Of a stretch of DNA of 64,000 bases, positions 12,204 to 24,649 are shown one piece after another (the stretch's first letter is position 1; each line of letters opens with the position of its first letter). The notes beneath the pieces are model-generated. The model had not been told where the DNA came from. It saw nothing but the letters and a program-made list of their open reading frames with translations, and searched no databases. The DNA lies in NCBI GenBank assembly GCA_009193035.1, contig SWDT01000116.1, positions 44,815 to 108,814 of the forward strand, written 5' to 3'. Origin of the DNA: Halicephalobus mephisto. Lineage: Eukaryota; Nematoda; Chromadorea; Rhabditida; Panagrolaimidae. The position numbers and the translations under genes are program-made.

Positions 12204-15200
12204 ATGCACTTCCAGCTAATATCCATTTTTTTCTTACATTTTCTGTTTTTTTTGACAACTTCAGGAGATCCTCAAAGGATCCCGGATAAAGAACCCGGTG
12301 ATGACAAGTGCTCTGCCAGATGCCACAGACTCCTCTCCCGATCGCTTTCTAAAGTAAACTACTCCATCAAAAAAGTGGATGTTCTTTTGAAATCGAATCA
12401 GAAAATCAAAGATTTCGGAGATGTTTGTTGGAAATTTTACGATTATTACGATTGTCAAAAACAATGTAAAAAAAGACCGAAAAGGTCCCTTTCCCGTCTG
12501 GATGTCCTGACACGACTTGTGGTCAAAAGGTGCAAATTCGTCGACGAAAGTGAGTATTTCGATTCTTTGTGAAATTCGAACTGATTTTTTTTCGACAAAT
12601 AAATTGCAAAAATTAAAAAATATTTTTCGAAATTTAAAATTTTCCAGATTACAACAACGACATCAAATGCATCCACAGGTACCATTCGTTCATCGAAATC
12701 CGATGTCTTTCCTACATGAACGAAGCCGTGAGATTGAGGAAACTCATATCCAGAGCCGAGAACGACAGGGACAAAAATGGAGGAATTCAGGAAACATGCA
12801 GGTTAGTGCAAAAATTACAACGAAAATTTTAAACTAATTCGAAAATCCAAAAATTCAAATTTTTCTTAAAAATTAAAAATCAGCAATTCTAAACAACAAT
12901 TACAGTAATAAAAAAACTAAAAATCAATTTTTTAATTTAAAAAAAAATTTGGATTTAAAATTTTTAAAATTTTATTTAAAATTTTTTTAAAATTAAAGAA
13001 TTAATTTTAAATTTTTAAGTTTTTTCTAAATTTTATTTTAAATTTTTAAATTTTTAAAATTTTTAAGTTTTTTCTAAATTTTATTTTAAATTTTTAAATT
13101 TTTAAAATTTTTTTATTTTTTTTAAGATTTTTTTTATTTATTGGACTTTTTAGATTTCTTCACTACCATAATATGTGCCTCTCGAATACTGTATTTTTCT
13201 ACTGTCCAAATGCGAAGAAACTGTTCAACAGATTCACTCTCAGAAATTATTTTCTTTCTTTTGTGATTCCGGATGATGATGAAGATTTCAGCGACAAATT
13301 CCTCGACTATTGTGAAGTTTTCGATTTTCAAAAAATGGCCAAAGCAATATATGACACGACCAGTTCCATTAAAATCGAGGATTTAGAGGACTTTAAATCG
13401 ACGACTTCTTTTCCGATGGTGAAATTGCTCAACGAAGATCAAGTTAAAATTGGCATAACTAGCAAGGAGAAAAAAGTTTTCGCTTCAGACGAAGATTTGC
13501 AGGATAATCCGCCGAATTTCTTTTATTCTTCCGCGAGATATGAAACGACTACTTACAGACCTGTGGCCACGAGTAAAGATAAGTGAGTTTTTGATATACA
13601 GGATAGTGACTGGAAGAACGTTAATTACCAAAAATAAACACTATCCAAATCACTATTCAGGAAATTATTCAAAAAGTGAATAAAAAATTATCATCGAAAT
13701 TAAACACTATCCTTGTATTTTGTGCTGACTGGATAGTGACTAGAAAATTAATTATCACAACTGGACACTATCCAAATTACTATTCAGGAAATTATTCAAA
13801 AAGTGAATAAAAAATTATCATCGAAATTAAACACTATCCTTATACTTTTTGCTGACTGGATAGTGACTAACAAATTAATTATTACAACTTGGACACTGTC
13901 CTAAATATTTTTTGAAATTCTTGGATAGTGACTGAGAATTCGATAAATTGTTCGAATTAGTCACTATCAAAGTTGTCGATTTCGAAAATTGATCGAGTCG
14001 AACTCGAACCAAATTAGTCAGATTTGAAAACTTATGAAGTTGATTCGAACCAAATTAGTCAGGTTCGAAAATCGAAGATTTCGAAAAATCGACAGCTCTA
14101 GTCACTATCCAAAATTGAAACACTGGTTTTTATCGCAAATTTAAAATTGTATTTTCAGAATACAGTCTAATTCATCTCGAATCCACCCATCGGGTCAATT
14201 TTGGTCCCCGAAACCCGTCACGATCGAGTTCGTTTCTCACGCGGTAGAGTCGTCCCCGGAACCGACCGCCTTCACTCTCGATCCGAATCACATTCTCAGC
14301 ACGATCTTCAAGTTTCCGAAAATACTCCCGACTACGGTAATTGATCCAGATCCCACCACGATCCAAACAGACAACACCGGAGATGTCCTGGACGTGAAAC
14401 CAGAAAGCAAAGAAGACGAATTCGAAGCAGATTCAGGAGATAGCAGTTCCGGAAGTCTCTTCGAAGACGACGAAGAAGTGATTTGGAAAACGAGACCTTC
14501 GGCGAAGACAACTACAAAGGTTCCTGGGAAGAAAATTGAAGATGGAAAAATCGAAAAAAATAAACAAGATATTTCTGGTGAAATTTCGGAGGAAAAAACA
14601 AAAATCGAAGAAAAACAAGAATCTGAACCAAAAACAGTAATCCTGGACGAAATTCCAATCGAGACAACTACTGCAGACAGACAAGTAGAACACGCAGAAT
14701 TGAAGAAGAAGATCCCCGTCGTCAATGTTTCTCTAAGTAAGTTTACAGTACACTATTTCGAAATTGTAAAGAGAACTACGAAGTCTACTTTTTTCCACTG
14801 GTCGGGGCTAGATATTGAGAGTAGCGATTCACCGCAAAACAAAAAAACGCAAAAATTTATCACTTAAAAATAATAATAACTTGAAAACTTTCCTTCCCGC
14901 GCCTTCTTCCTTTCGTTGCGAGACCTTTCTTTCTCTTTTTTTTCTATTTTTCTTTTTCCTTTCTTTCTCCGTTTTTCCATTTTTACTTGGGCGAGAAATA
15001 GGTATTTTTTGGCTTTCTCTTTTTTTTCTATTCCTCTTTTTCCTTTCTTTCTCTGTTTTTCCATTTTTACTTGGGCGTGAAATAGGTATTTTTTGGCTTT
15101 CTCTTTATTTTCTATGCCTCTTTTTCCTTTCTTTCTCCGTTTTTCCATTTTTACGTGGGCGCGGAACACGTATTCTTTTGGTCTTTATTATTATTTTTTT

Positions 15201-17049
15201 TATTTTCGATTCCGTCAACATACTTTAAGAAATATAAAATATCCAAAAATTTTAAAAATATGTTCGTCAATATTTAATAATTAAAATTCTTTACAAATTA
15301 TTACGGTAAATTTAAAAACGGAAATTTCACATATCTAAAACATTGAAATTTATTTTTCGAAAATTTTAAATTAATTAATATTCGCCCAATTACACAAAAA
15401 AAAGTGTAACTTTTGACACAATAACAAATGCAAATTGTCACTATTATTTTTTAATTTTCGTCACAAAAGTTAAATATTGACAAAAATGTGACGATTGTGT
15501 CACATTTCACAATTGTTACAGCTTTAAAAGTTACATTTTTTGTGTGTAAAATATTTTTACTTTTTTGAAGATTGGTAGATCGTGGATGGGGGCTCTGGTC
15601 CACGTAGATGAGAAAGATATACAAAGTCAGTTTATTAAGCCGGAGGTGGGATATACAGCACAACTCTGATAAACCATCGCGCAATTCACTCAAATCTCCT
15701 GCTGTCCCCATAATCGTACATCCTTCCATTGGCCCTCAGGGTATTTCTCTTCGAGACCAACGCTGTGCGGATATGTACTTAAGTTAATAGGTGTACGATT
15801 CAACAAAGATGTTTTTTGAATTAATTAAGCCTACTGTATCGTTTTTGGATCGATCAATCTCTTTAATTTTCAGCCATTACCAACTCCGCTGAATCATCGG
15901 AAGAATCCAGACTGCCTTCTGATTCGGCTGAAATCCTCCCAAACACGTCTCCAGATTTTCCAAAACTAAATTCCACAGAAAAACTCGTCGAAATTTCGGA
16001 AGAAATCCAAAGTCACGAAATCGAAGAAACTTCAACTTTGGCCGTTTCCAGTTACTCCGAACCAGCTCTAAATTCATCGGAAAGGAAAACTACAGTATCC
16101 TTCGAGTTGCCTGTGAACAGGAAACCTCTCTTGAGCGGAACCAAAGTCCACATCAAGAGGATCAGACATTACAGCGAACTGGCCAATGACAAGGATCCCA
16201 GTGAAGAAGAAGAAGAAGACGGACCTCAAGGAATTCAGACAAGTAAGTTTCTAAAATTATTTATCAGGATTCCTGTAGACGAAAATGGTGAAATTACGGT
16301 AATTGTGGATGGATTTTTCAGGAAAAAAACAGAAAAATTGGAATAAAATTGACTCCACAAATTCAAAATCCAGTAAGTTTACTCAAGGATGTAGTTGGGG
16401 TATTGCCTCAGGGGATAAAGAATATCCATTCTGAATTTCATTAATTTTTTTACTTTTAAATTAGATTATTATTTTTTATTTTTAAAAAGTAGTTTTTTTT
16501 GTTGTGATACAGACCATTCCTGGGGGTGCTTAGGACTAAGTTCAATGTATTACAAACTCAACAATTATGAAACAACACAAAATCACTCCAATCCTAAATC
16601 CTGACGCGAAGTATTACTGTAGTTTCCTCGGGGACTTCGTGGTGGGACCTAGTTCGCGTCTTGTTTCATTTTTAAAATTATTTTTTTCATTTTTAAAATT
16701 ATTTTTTATTTTTAAAACGATGATTTTTTAATACTTATTTTCAGTCCCGAAACATCCATCCCAATCTTCTGAACTGCCTTCATCGGATCCGAAAGCCTTC
16801 TGGAACTCCATCATCAGAAGCGAAGAGGAGTACGACCAGTCCAACTCCAACGAAACCGTCGATCCTCGGGTGGATTCTACTCTCCTCGACCACTTCAACG
16901 AGGACTTCGCCGGCTTGACCACCCTCAAGTGGTTCCTGATACTGTATTGTGTGATCTTCATTTTGGCTTTCACTGTTCTTCTTTATCTAATCGTCTCCAT
17001 TATTTCTAAAAAGTGCAAAAAACGTAGAAAGTATTCTTTTTCAAATTAG
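12204..17049 (+). CDS. Type I membrane protein with CPG4-like Cys-rich ectodomain (six exons, 726 aa)
   Basis: Exons 12204-12549, 12648-12801, 13154-13582, 14159-14736, 15874-16242 and 16745-17049 join in frame (727 codons). A signal peptide (FFLHFLFFLTTSG) precedes an N-terminal domain of about 200 residues with regularly spaced cysteines (CSARC, DVCWKF, DCQKQC, CKF, IKC, IRC, ETC, NMC, FYC, DYC). This pattern resembles the nematode chondroitin-proteoglycan-4 domain family. Then comes a long acidic Ser/Thr/Glu-rich linker, including SGDSSSGSLFEDDEE, with several SG sites that could carry glycosaminoglycan. A single membrane helix near the end (TLKWFLILYCVIFILAFTV) is followed by a basic tail (KKCKKRRK). 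The family call is by Cys pattern only. Introns 3-5 hold dispersed repeats. The stop lies about 50 bp from the stop of the convergent LIM gene. Confidence 0.65.
13590..13990. repeat. GGATAGTGACT-type interspersed motif cluster
   Basis: GGATAGTGACT and its complement AGTCACTATCC recur about ten times in intron 3, including two roughly 125-bp units with GAAATTATTCAAAAAGTGAATAAA. The same motif forms arrays at 25768-26175 and around 29577-29700. Confidence 0.75.
14745..15215. repeat. Dispersed repeat R1, copy 2
   Basis: Same orientation and order of blocks as 6690-7320, here with three or four T/C-rich subrepeats separated by ACTTGGGCGAGAAATA. It lies in intron 4 of the CPG4-like gene. Confidence 0.8.
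15565..15790. repeat. Dispersed repeat R2, copy 2
   Basis: Matches the block order of 8036-8365 and 27540-27770 (GATCGTGGATGGGGGCTC, then CCCTCAGGGTATTTCTCTT, then AACGCTGTGCGGATATGTAC). It lies in intron 4 of the CPG4-like gene. Confidence 0.7.
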
Positions 17050-17100
17050 AAAATAAAAAATATAAATTTTGGCAGCTTTGAAAAAGTACAGTAATCCAAA

Positions 17101-18830
17101 TTAAATGAGTTTTTCGATTTGACGTTGATTTTCGTCAGGACTGTAGAGGAGGCCGTTGTAGAGTTTGTAGAAGCATTCGTGACAGTAAGGACGACGTTCG
17201 TGTTCCCTGAAGGTCCCACGAAGATTCAGGGCTTTCTGACAGTAACAACACATGAAATGGTAAGGGTGGAATTTTTGGGCTTTTTCGGCATTGGGAGCGA
17301 GAGCTGTCAAAGTGGCTCCTTCGATGACGTCATTACAGTAAGCACAAACAGGTGGAGCTCCTGGGGGAGGAGAACCCTCGATCTGGAGAGTTCGACGGGG
17401 GGTCTGGGACCGGGCACGACGCTTGAGACTGGAGGTCTGGGATTCAGAAATGTCCACACCGTAATCCCGCTTGACTTGTTCCACGGTAAAATTGTCTTCA
17501 GGAGCTAAAATTAACAAAAAATTTAATTTTCAAACAATTATAAAAAAATTGATTTTAAAAAATCATACAGTAACCTACAGTAGTACGTAGAAAATGAAAA
17601 ATAAAAAAATTATGTTAAGAAATCAAGTATGTTTAAAATTTAAAAAACATAATTATTCAACTTTGGTCCCGACACGAATGACAATTTGGTTCGATTAAAG
17701 TATGGTATTTTGGTTGAAAATTGTTTTTCATGAATTTTTGAAACAAAATTTGTATGTTTCTGCATTTACTAAATGTAAAAATTTAAATAAAAAATATTGA
17801 AAATTTTTATATTCTAAAAAAGCAGAAATGCATATTGTTACGGAATTGTCTTGACACGAATTTCAGGGATTTCGTAAGAACTACAGTAACCTGTATGTTG
17901 ATTTTGTGGCAGTTGCTTCTTGTCATCATACAATCTTATATCTTAATTTTATATTCTAAAAAAGCAGAAATATATATTGTTACGGAATTGTCTTGACACA
18001 AATTTCAGGGATTTCGTAAGAACTACAGTAACCTGCGCGTTGATTTTGTGGCAGTTGCTTCGTGATTGTCATCATACAACCAAAGAGCTCGCAGAACGCG
18101 GACTCCATTACTTGTATATTTAAAAAGTGAATCTGTTATTCGCCTCGGGACCCTTACTTAAGCAGTTTAGTATGTTTCTTCGAGGTCAAAGCTACTGTAG
18201 CTCGTGATTGAATATACCCCCACAACCCCAGTCATACTCCTTCGAACCCTAGTCATCAGTATGTTAATGAATAACTGACGACCAGATAAGTGGGATGAAT
18301 TTCTTACTGTAATTTCCGAAGTTGGTAAATTTTGCGGACTTACTTTCCAACGGTCTGTCTTCCTTGTGGTAGAGTGTGTCGTCGTCAGGAGCCGGAGTCA
18401 GCCTCAGTCTGTACTCGATCTCCTCTGTTCCTCTTCCGTCTTTGGCTGCCTTCTGACGCTTCAAGGAACCCCTCCTGAGGACCTCCGCCGTGGCGTTGAC
18501 GTCATAGACAAGAGCGGCCATGGTGTCCTCGACGACGTTCCTCTTCTGAGTGTCCTTGATTTTCCCGAGTTCGTTCTTCATGTCCTCTTTCGAAACTGAC
18601 TTAAGACGGATATTAAGCCAGTCTTCTGAAGGTTCGACGCTGATTCTTCCGTTGACTTCCATTTCTGTCTGGAAAGCCCGACGTTCTATTTGATGTCTTC
18701 TGATGACCTCAGTGGTCTTGTTGATGTCCTCAACAAGGGCGTTCATAGTACTGTGGACGAGTTCCCCGTGGTCAGAACCACTCATCCGAGAAGTCCGGGA
18801 TTCTGAACGCCGGTCGATCATCGCGGCCAT
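17101..18830 (-). CDS. Single-LIM-domain protein, UNC-95-like (two exons)
   Basis: Exon 1 (18830-18344) encodes a charged N-terminus with two related segments (VHSTMNALVEDINKTTEVIRR and VEDTMAALVYDVNATAEVLRR), an internal repeat about 80 residues apart. Exon 2 (17504-17101) ends with one LIM zinc-binding domain: CAYC, then HPYH, CCYC, and a final CHEC, the paxillin/zyxin ligand arrangement. LIM proteins of this kind act at integrin adhesions; nematode UNC-95 has the same layout of unique N-terminus plus one C-terminal LIM, but orthology is an inference. The ATG follows TTTCCAG directly, suggesting trans-splicing or a spliced 5'UTR. The gene is convergent with the CPG4-like gene. The intron holds a tandem duplication. 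Confidence 0.6.
17811..18080. repeat. About 130-bp tandem duplication in the LIM gene intron
   Basis: Two copies of a block containing TTGTTACGGAATTGTCTTGA and ATTTCGTAAGAACTACAGTA, at about 17811-17935 and 17952-18077. Related TTTCGTAA/ACTACAGTA phrases occur in the intronic element family seen at 38-48 kb. Confidence 0.75.
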
Positions 18831-19065
18831 CCTGGAAATTTCAAATTTCTTTAATTTTTTAATTTAAAAAAATTTTCTAATCGAACGAATATTAATTAAT
18901 TTTAAAAATTCTTTTTATTTGATTCAGTTAACTTTTCGATTTTGTTTTTGTCGAAAAATACTGTAAAAGTAAGATTTTCTTAAGACATGGAGAACAGTTT
19001 TCTCTTTTTAGAAAAAAGTGAACTCTGGGACAAAACACCAAATCCTCCTCGAGATTAGAGGAACT

Positions 19066-19436
19066 CTCCACAAGTGCTCTATAATTACTTGTAACTAAAC
19101 GTAATTGAGCGTACTTGATTGTACTCATTGGACTTATGAAACCTAAAATGAACATGAGATCATAACTTTTCATTTTTGTTTTCAGTTTCTATGTAGAAAA
19201 ATGAATACAATCGAATTTGCTCAATTACGCTTAGTTACAAGTAATTGTAGATCATCTGCGAATTAATATTAGTTAACAACGAATAGTGACACAAATATTC
19301 CATAATTACTTGTAATTGAACGTAATTGAACGTACTCGATTGTACTCATTGGACTTATGAAACCTAAAATGAACATGGGATCATAACTCTCCACTTTTGT
19401 TTTCAGTTTCTATGTAGAAAAATGAATACAATCGTG
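19066..19436. repeat. Dispersed repeat R3, copy 1 (internally duplicated)
   Basis: Contains ATAATTACTTGTAA(C/T), CGATTGTACTCATTGGAC and TTTTCAGTTTCTATGTAGAA blocks, each twice, with some in inverted order. The same blocks in opposite orientation make up 28285-28805 in the PAL intron. Confidence 0.8.
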
Positions 19437-19645
19437 GGTTACCAACCCTGTCCACTACGTACGGGTTGCCAATCCTGTCCCTTGTGTGCAGGTTAACAAC
19501 CTTGTCCACTACGTACGGATTGCCAACCCTGTCCAATATGTGTAGGTTGCCAACCATGTCCAATATGTGTGGATTGCCAACCCTATCCCTTATGTGTAGG
19601 TTGCCAACCCTGTTCCCTATGTGTAGGTTGCCAACCCTGGCGCAG
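19437..19645. repeat. 27-bp minisatellite, about 7.5 copies (TTGCCAACCCTGTCC)
   Basis: Unit TTGCCAACCCTGTCC followed by AATATGTGTAGG or a variant. The 27-nt period keeps a nine-codon frame open on both strands. There is no splice or start context to suggest a protein. G+C is well above the surroundings. Confidence 0.9.
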
Positions 19646-20152
19646 GTTTTTAGGTTATGACGAGCAAGTTTAGTCTGTTAGTAACTCACTCAACACAGGC
19701 GTAAGTTTCGACAGTTTTTTCCAGTTTGATCATTTTCAACAATAATACTGTAAAATTTAATTATTCAAAATAATGCAACTTTAATAAACAACAATATTGA
19801 AAACACGAAAAAATTCCAAATTTGCATATTTTTAAATTTTTTCATTTTAGATAAATATTCAATAAAAAATTTAAATTTTTATAATTTAAGAAATTTTTTC
19901 ATTTATTTTAAAATTTTTCGTTTTTTAATTTATTTTAAAATTTTCCTTTTTTAAATTTTTTTAAAAATTTTAATTTATTTTTAAATTTTTCTTTTTTAAT
20001 TTATTTTAAAATTTAAAATTTTTATTTATTTTTAATTTATTTTAAAATTAAAATTATTTTTTTTTTTTATTTTTTTTTAATTTATTTTAAAATTTAAAAT
20101 TTTTATTTATTTTTAATTTATTTTAAAATTTAAAATTTTTATTTTTTTTCAG

Positions 20153-20470
20153 AGAACTCACTCAATCCTCAATTTATCAAATTGTTCAAAAACATCAGAA
20201 AAATCCGTAACAATAATTTCGACATTGCTGTTCTGAATCTCCATTGACAGTAATAAGTTCGAAAATAACACGGAATGCTAATAAATAAAAAATTCTGTAC
20301 CTACTCACAGCGCTGAGATTTCCAAAAAAGTAAATTTTGCATTGTTGAAGAGGATAAGGCTCGGGCTAGTTTTCTTTTTCGACCAGTTTTTGAACAAGAA
20401 AGAAACCAGCGGTGTCACTTCCGGTAGAATAATCTTGGATTGAGTTGAGAGGAATTTTTTCGAACTTTTT
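20153..20470 (-). other. Possible 5' exon(s) upstream of the LIM gene
   Basis: On the minus strand this is less AT-rich than its surroundings. It carries an open stretch (KIILPEVTPLVSFLFKNW and onward) ending at a good donor, GCGCT|GTGAGT (about 20310). A 28-codon ATG ORF (MEIQNSNVEIIV) lies further along. It could be a 5'UTR or alternative first exon of the LIM gene at 18830, or gene debris. Nothing else supportable lies in 18831-21600 apart from repeats. Confidence 0.15.
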
Positions 20471-20749
20471 CGTCATTTATAAATTCCAAAAAAATATAAA
20501 AACTAAATAAATTTATGCACATTTTTCTGAACTTTTTTATAATTTATAAATTCCAAAAAAATATTAAAATTAAACAAATTTAAGCACATTTTTCTGAACT
20601 TTTTTATTATTTATAATTTCCAAAACAAAAAAGTGTTATTAAAATTAAATTAATTTAAATACAATTTTATTGTTAATTATGAATCTTAAAACGAAAAATA
20701 ATTATTATTAATGTTATTATTAAACAAAGTTGAGTGCAATTTTCTCGAA

Positions 20750-21315
20750 TTTTCCGTTCGAGACCTTAAAAAATCAAATTTTAAATAAACTTTTAAATCT
20801 TGAACAGAAAATTACCAAAATAGAATATGATAAACTTTTAACTTTAAAATCTTAAAAATTAATAATTTTAAATTTTTCCGTTCGAGACCTTAAAAATCAA
20901 ATTTTAAATAAACTTTTAAATCTTGAACGGAAAATTACCAAAATAAAATATGATAAACTTTTAACTTTAACGTCTTAAAAATTAATAATTTTAAATTTTT
21001 CTATTTGAGACCTTAAAAAATCAATTTTAAATAAACTTTTAAATCTTGAACGGAAAATTACCAAAATAGAATATGATAAATTTCTAACTTTAAAATCTTA
21101 AAAATCAATAATTTTAAATTTTTCCGTTCGAGACCTTAAAAAATCAAATTTTAAATAAACTTTTAAATCTTGAACAGAAAATTACCAAAATAAAATATGA
21201 TAAACTTTTAACTTTAACGTCTTAAAAATTAATAATTTTAAATTTTTCTATTTGAGACCTTAAAAAATCAATTTTAAATAAACTTTTAAATCTTGAACGG
21301 AAAATTACCAACATC
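20750..21315. repeat. About 120-bp tandem repeat, about 4.5 copies
   Basis: Units of TTTTTCCGTTCGAGACC, TTTAAATCTTGAACGGAAAA and TTACCAAAATAAAATATGAT repeat head to tail with small differences. AT-rich, non-coding. Confidence 0.85.
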
Positions 21316-21607
21316 TAAATTAATAAATAAATTTCTTAATTAATAAATTCGCTACGATGATTATTTCCCAAAAAATCAATAAAAAATAAAAATAATTTCT
21401 CGATTTCTTCTTTAAAAAAACAAAAATGTCTGAATCACGATTCCGAAAAATTATTCACGAAATTATTCCTAAAAAATAAGTTTTATTTTAACAAAAAAGA
21501 CCAGATAATTCATTTTTAATCAACGAAAGAACCCGTTTTTCCATTTTCAAATTAGACAAGTTTGTCCATCAAATGGTCAAGGTTTTTCAAAATCGATAAA
21601 AATAAGT

Positions 21608-21862
21608 TTGTTAATAGTTTCAGCTGAAAGGGAAAACTTTGGATCAAATCAGGACCGACTTTACACACGGATCGAGCACTTGTTTGTCCTAAAGGAATGG
21701 CTTTGGATCAGAGCGAGTCGACAGCTGCCGAGAAATTCGGAAAAAGGTCCGTCCCAATGCCGGATTTCACTCCCACGCGACCCGAAAAGCCTTTTCAAGA
21801 AAAATCTCCGGGAAAAACTGTTCAAAAAAAAATTAATTTTTAATAAATATCTGGTTCAGTAA
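21608..21862. other. Moderate-GC patch without identifiable gene
   Basis: An 84-codon plus-strand frame is open here and the composition differs from the AT-rich flanks. However, there is no ATG, family resemblance or convincing splice pairing. It lies just past the 3' end of the minus-strand membrane protein gene and may be its 3' flank. Confidence 0.2.
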
Positions 21863-21879
21863 TGTCAAAACTGGTCCTT

Positions 21880-24649
21880 CTAAGATGTTTTTTGAAAAGC
21901 AATCGTGGGATCCGGAGGCGAAAATACGTCAATTTTCGGTTTTCCAACAAACTCAACTGCGGTTTTCTCAACTGCAGATTCCACCGACGGGACCGAAGTC
22001 AACAGTGTAAGGGTAGATATGGGGGTTTCTTTCAGAGTAATACAATCATTTCCTAAATTTCGAAAAGAACTGGGAGGAGTAAAGAATTCCCAATCATTTT
22101 CAGATTCCAAAAGTTTAGATTTCTTCGATTCGCTTGATTTCTGAAATAAAATATATAAAAAGTACATTAAAAATATAAAAAAAACCATATATTTCTCAGA
22201 TTCCAAAAGTTTAGGTTTCTTCGATTCACTTGTTTTCTGAAATAAAATATATAATTCATATATTTAAAAATATAAAAACCATATATTTCTCAGATTCCAG
22301 AAAATTAGATTCATTTGATTCGCTTGATTTCTGAAATAAAATATGTAATTCATATATTTAAAAATATAAAAAACCATATATTTCTCAGATTCCAAAAGTT
22401 TAGATTTCTTCGATTCGCTTGATTTCTGAAATAAAATATATAAAAAATATATAAAAAATATTTTAAAAAACCATATATTTTTCAGATTCCAAAAGTTTAG
22501 ATTCTTCATTTTTCTCTAAATTCTGAAATAAAATAATTTCATATATAAAAAATTCTAAAAAACCATAAAACTGACCTTTTGTTTTTTATCGTTTGGCTTT
22601 AATTCATTTCCAGACTCATTTCTGCCATCAGAGGACTCTGAAAAAACTCCTTGTTTTTCCGGTTGGATTAATTTAAGTTTTGTTTTTTTCAAAGTCTTAT
22701 TTTCGCGATATTTGGAGCAAATACAGTAACAGCAGATTCCGATACAAAAAACAAAGATAATGAAGATCAAAATCAGGATCAACATAGAGAGGAATTTGAA
22801 ATCCGATAATTCAGTGAATCCAAGTCCTTTGTCTTCAGGATAACTGTCGTCATGGAATCCGTCGATATTGGATGAATTTCTTTCGGAATAATTCCCAGAG
22901 TTGAATTCAATTTTAGATTCCTCTGGACTCATCGTTTTGGTTTTTGGGATTTTAATTGTTGTCAGTTTAATAGAATTCGATGTTGATATATCTTTTTCTT
23001 CTTTGGATACTGTTAAATAGGTTTCTGTTGAGTTTAATATAGATTTCTCTGTTGAATTCGTCATCGTTGCTTCCAGAATCCCGATCGTTGTCAGTTTAGT
23101 GAAATTCGATGTTGATATATCTTTTTCTTCTTTGGATACTGTTAAATATGTTTCTGTTGAGTTTAATATAGATCCTTCCATTGAATTCGTCATCATTTCT
23201 TCCAGAATCCCGATCGTTGTTAGTTTAGTGAAGTTCGACGTTGATATGTTTTTTTCCTGTTCGAACACCGCCAAATAGTCTTCTTTCATGTTCAATTCCG
23301 TTAAATTCACCACAGATTCTTCTGCATCACTTCCGAAAAAACTTTTACTCGAATTCGCTTGGAAATCTAAAACGTTATATATCAATTTTTCCTGCTTTAA
23401 TTTACCACCTTGATATATGAAATCTCCCTGAAAATCCTCCAGATTTCCATTTTGTCCACTTCTCCATCCAACTGGAGCAATTGTGGTTTGTTTCACTTCA
23501 GTTTTTATCCTGTTAAGCCTCAAGTACAGACTTTCAATGACGACGTTCTTTTGATCCCTCGCTGATTCCAATTGTTTCATAGAATTCCCCGGCATCTGCC
23601 AATTGTCCCTCGAAGTAAGGTCAGTGATAGAATCCAGAATGACGTAATCAACAACAGGAGAATAGATCGCTTTTTTAGGCCACTTGTGTCCATGAACCCA
23701 GAAAATCGTCAAATGAAACTTCTCAAATGGAAGCATGTCCGGAATGTTGCAGGTCCCCACTTCATCGTGCATCAGAAGACCGAGGACAACGTGAAGCGTG
23801 TGGTTAAGATTACCGTAATCCTGAGTACACATTCTGACAAGACGAAGAATATTACATACATCCCGGATTCCATCTGGAGCTTCTGAAAATGGATTTTCAT
23901 GTAACACTATTAAATAAATATTATAATAAAAGTGAAGTAAATGGATTTTAAAGAAAATTGATACATGAAATGATAAAAGTGAATTAAAGAAACTTTTAAA
24001 AGTAGATATATGAATTAATAAAAATACATTAAATAGATTTTTTTAAAAGTAGATGTATGAAGTAATAAACATAAATCGATATATGAAACAATAAACATGA
24101 ATTAAATGGAATTCCTTAAAAGTTGATATATGAAGTAGTAAAAATAAATGGATATATGAAATAGTAAATATGAATTAAATGGATTTCCTTAAAAGTTGAT
24201 ATATGAAGTAATAAAAATAAATGGATATATGAAATAATAAACATGAATTAAATAGATTTTTTAAAATCGATATATGAAACAACAAACCGTGATCGTCAGT
24301 TCCTTTGTAAATCTTTTCAGAGATATTTCCTTCCTTGTGGACAATGCACCTGTCAGAAACGTAATCCAGCTTCCAGACATCGATGACGAAGGGAGGATCG
24401 GTGTACTCATGTAGTCCACAGGCGATCTGATTGAAGAGGAATCCGTGATTTTCTACCTAAATTGACATCAATAAAATAAGTATTTGATATATGAAAACGC
24501 GCCCCGATTCTTCCAGCATTAGGATCCAGAACGACGGCCAGATGGACAGAATCCCCGATGGTAGTATTCTGAAGTTGACCACATTTGGGTCGTAACCCTA
24601 GAATCACCGAAGTCAGCCAGAGAATCAGAAGCAGTGGCGACGAATCCAT
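21880..24649 (-). CDS. Unrecognised mucin-like type I membrane protein with tandem 51-nt exons
   Basis: Exon 1 (24649-~24498) starts at ATG with a signal peptide (LLLILWLTSVILG). Exon 2 (~24458-24291) and the long exon 3 (23882-22576) follow in frame. Exon 3 contains Cys-bearing segments (DVCNILRLVRMC, GTCNIP), then an Asn/Ser/Thr-rich stalk with about 43-residue repeats carrying N-glycosylation sites (STSNFTKLTTIGILE). A membrane helix (FLSMLILILIFIIFVFCIGI) and a Lys-rich cytoplasmic start come next. Four 51-nt exons (see 22186-22522) and a last exon (22140-21880, stop at 21880) complete the tail, all in phase 0. The ectodomain resembles no family I can name; a divergent ZP-like fold was considered but not supported. 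Confidence 0.55.
22186..22522 (-). repeat. Tandem array of four 51-nt phase-0 exons plus a related terminal exon start
   Basis: Exons at 22522-22472, 22425-22375, 22330-22280 and 22236-22186 are each exactly 51 nt, preceded by TTTCAG and followed by a GTTTTT donor (ATATG|GTTTTT). They encode variants of a 17-residue peptide (KTSESKKPKLLESEKYM is the fourth). The last exon (from 22140) starts with the same KSSESKKSKLLESE and then diverges. Exon-intron units repeat about every 94 bp, so whole exon-plus-intron blocks were duplicated. Any subset can be skipped without frameshift. Confidence 0.75.
22970..23265 (-). repeat. 129-bp in-frame coding repeat (43 residues), about 2.3 copies
   Basis: Inside exon 3 of the membrane protein, a block beginning STSNFTKLTTIGILE and ending LTVSKEEKDI is repeated almost perfectly, and a third partial copy diverges. 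Each copy brings NST/NFT glycosylation sites, typical of an expanding stalk. Confidence 0.85.

Noticed and set aside
17119..17508. 129-codon plus-strand frame
   Set aside because: Antisense of the LIM-domain exon, whose zinc ligands and splice sites are on the minus strand.
19437..19645. CRISPR array
   Set aside because: Direct head-to-tail minisatellite without unique spacers, in a eukaryotic genome.
19381..19660. Cys/Leu/Pro repeat peptide frames
   Set aside because: 27-bp minisatellite translated; no start, splice or conservation signal.
24291..24649. ZP domain at the N-terminus of the mucin-like membrane protein
   Set aside because: Cysteine order and hydrophobic pattern did not match ZP-N or ZP-C well enough to support the call.
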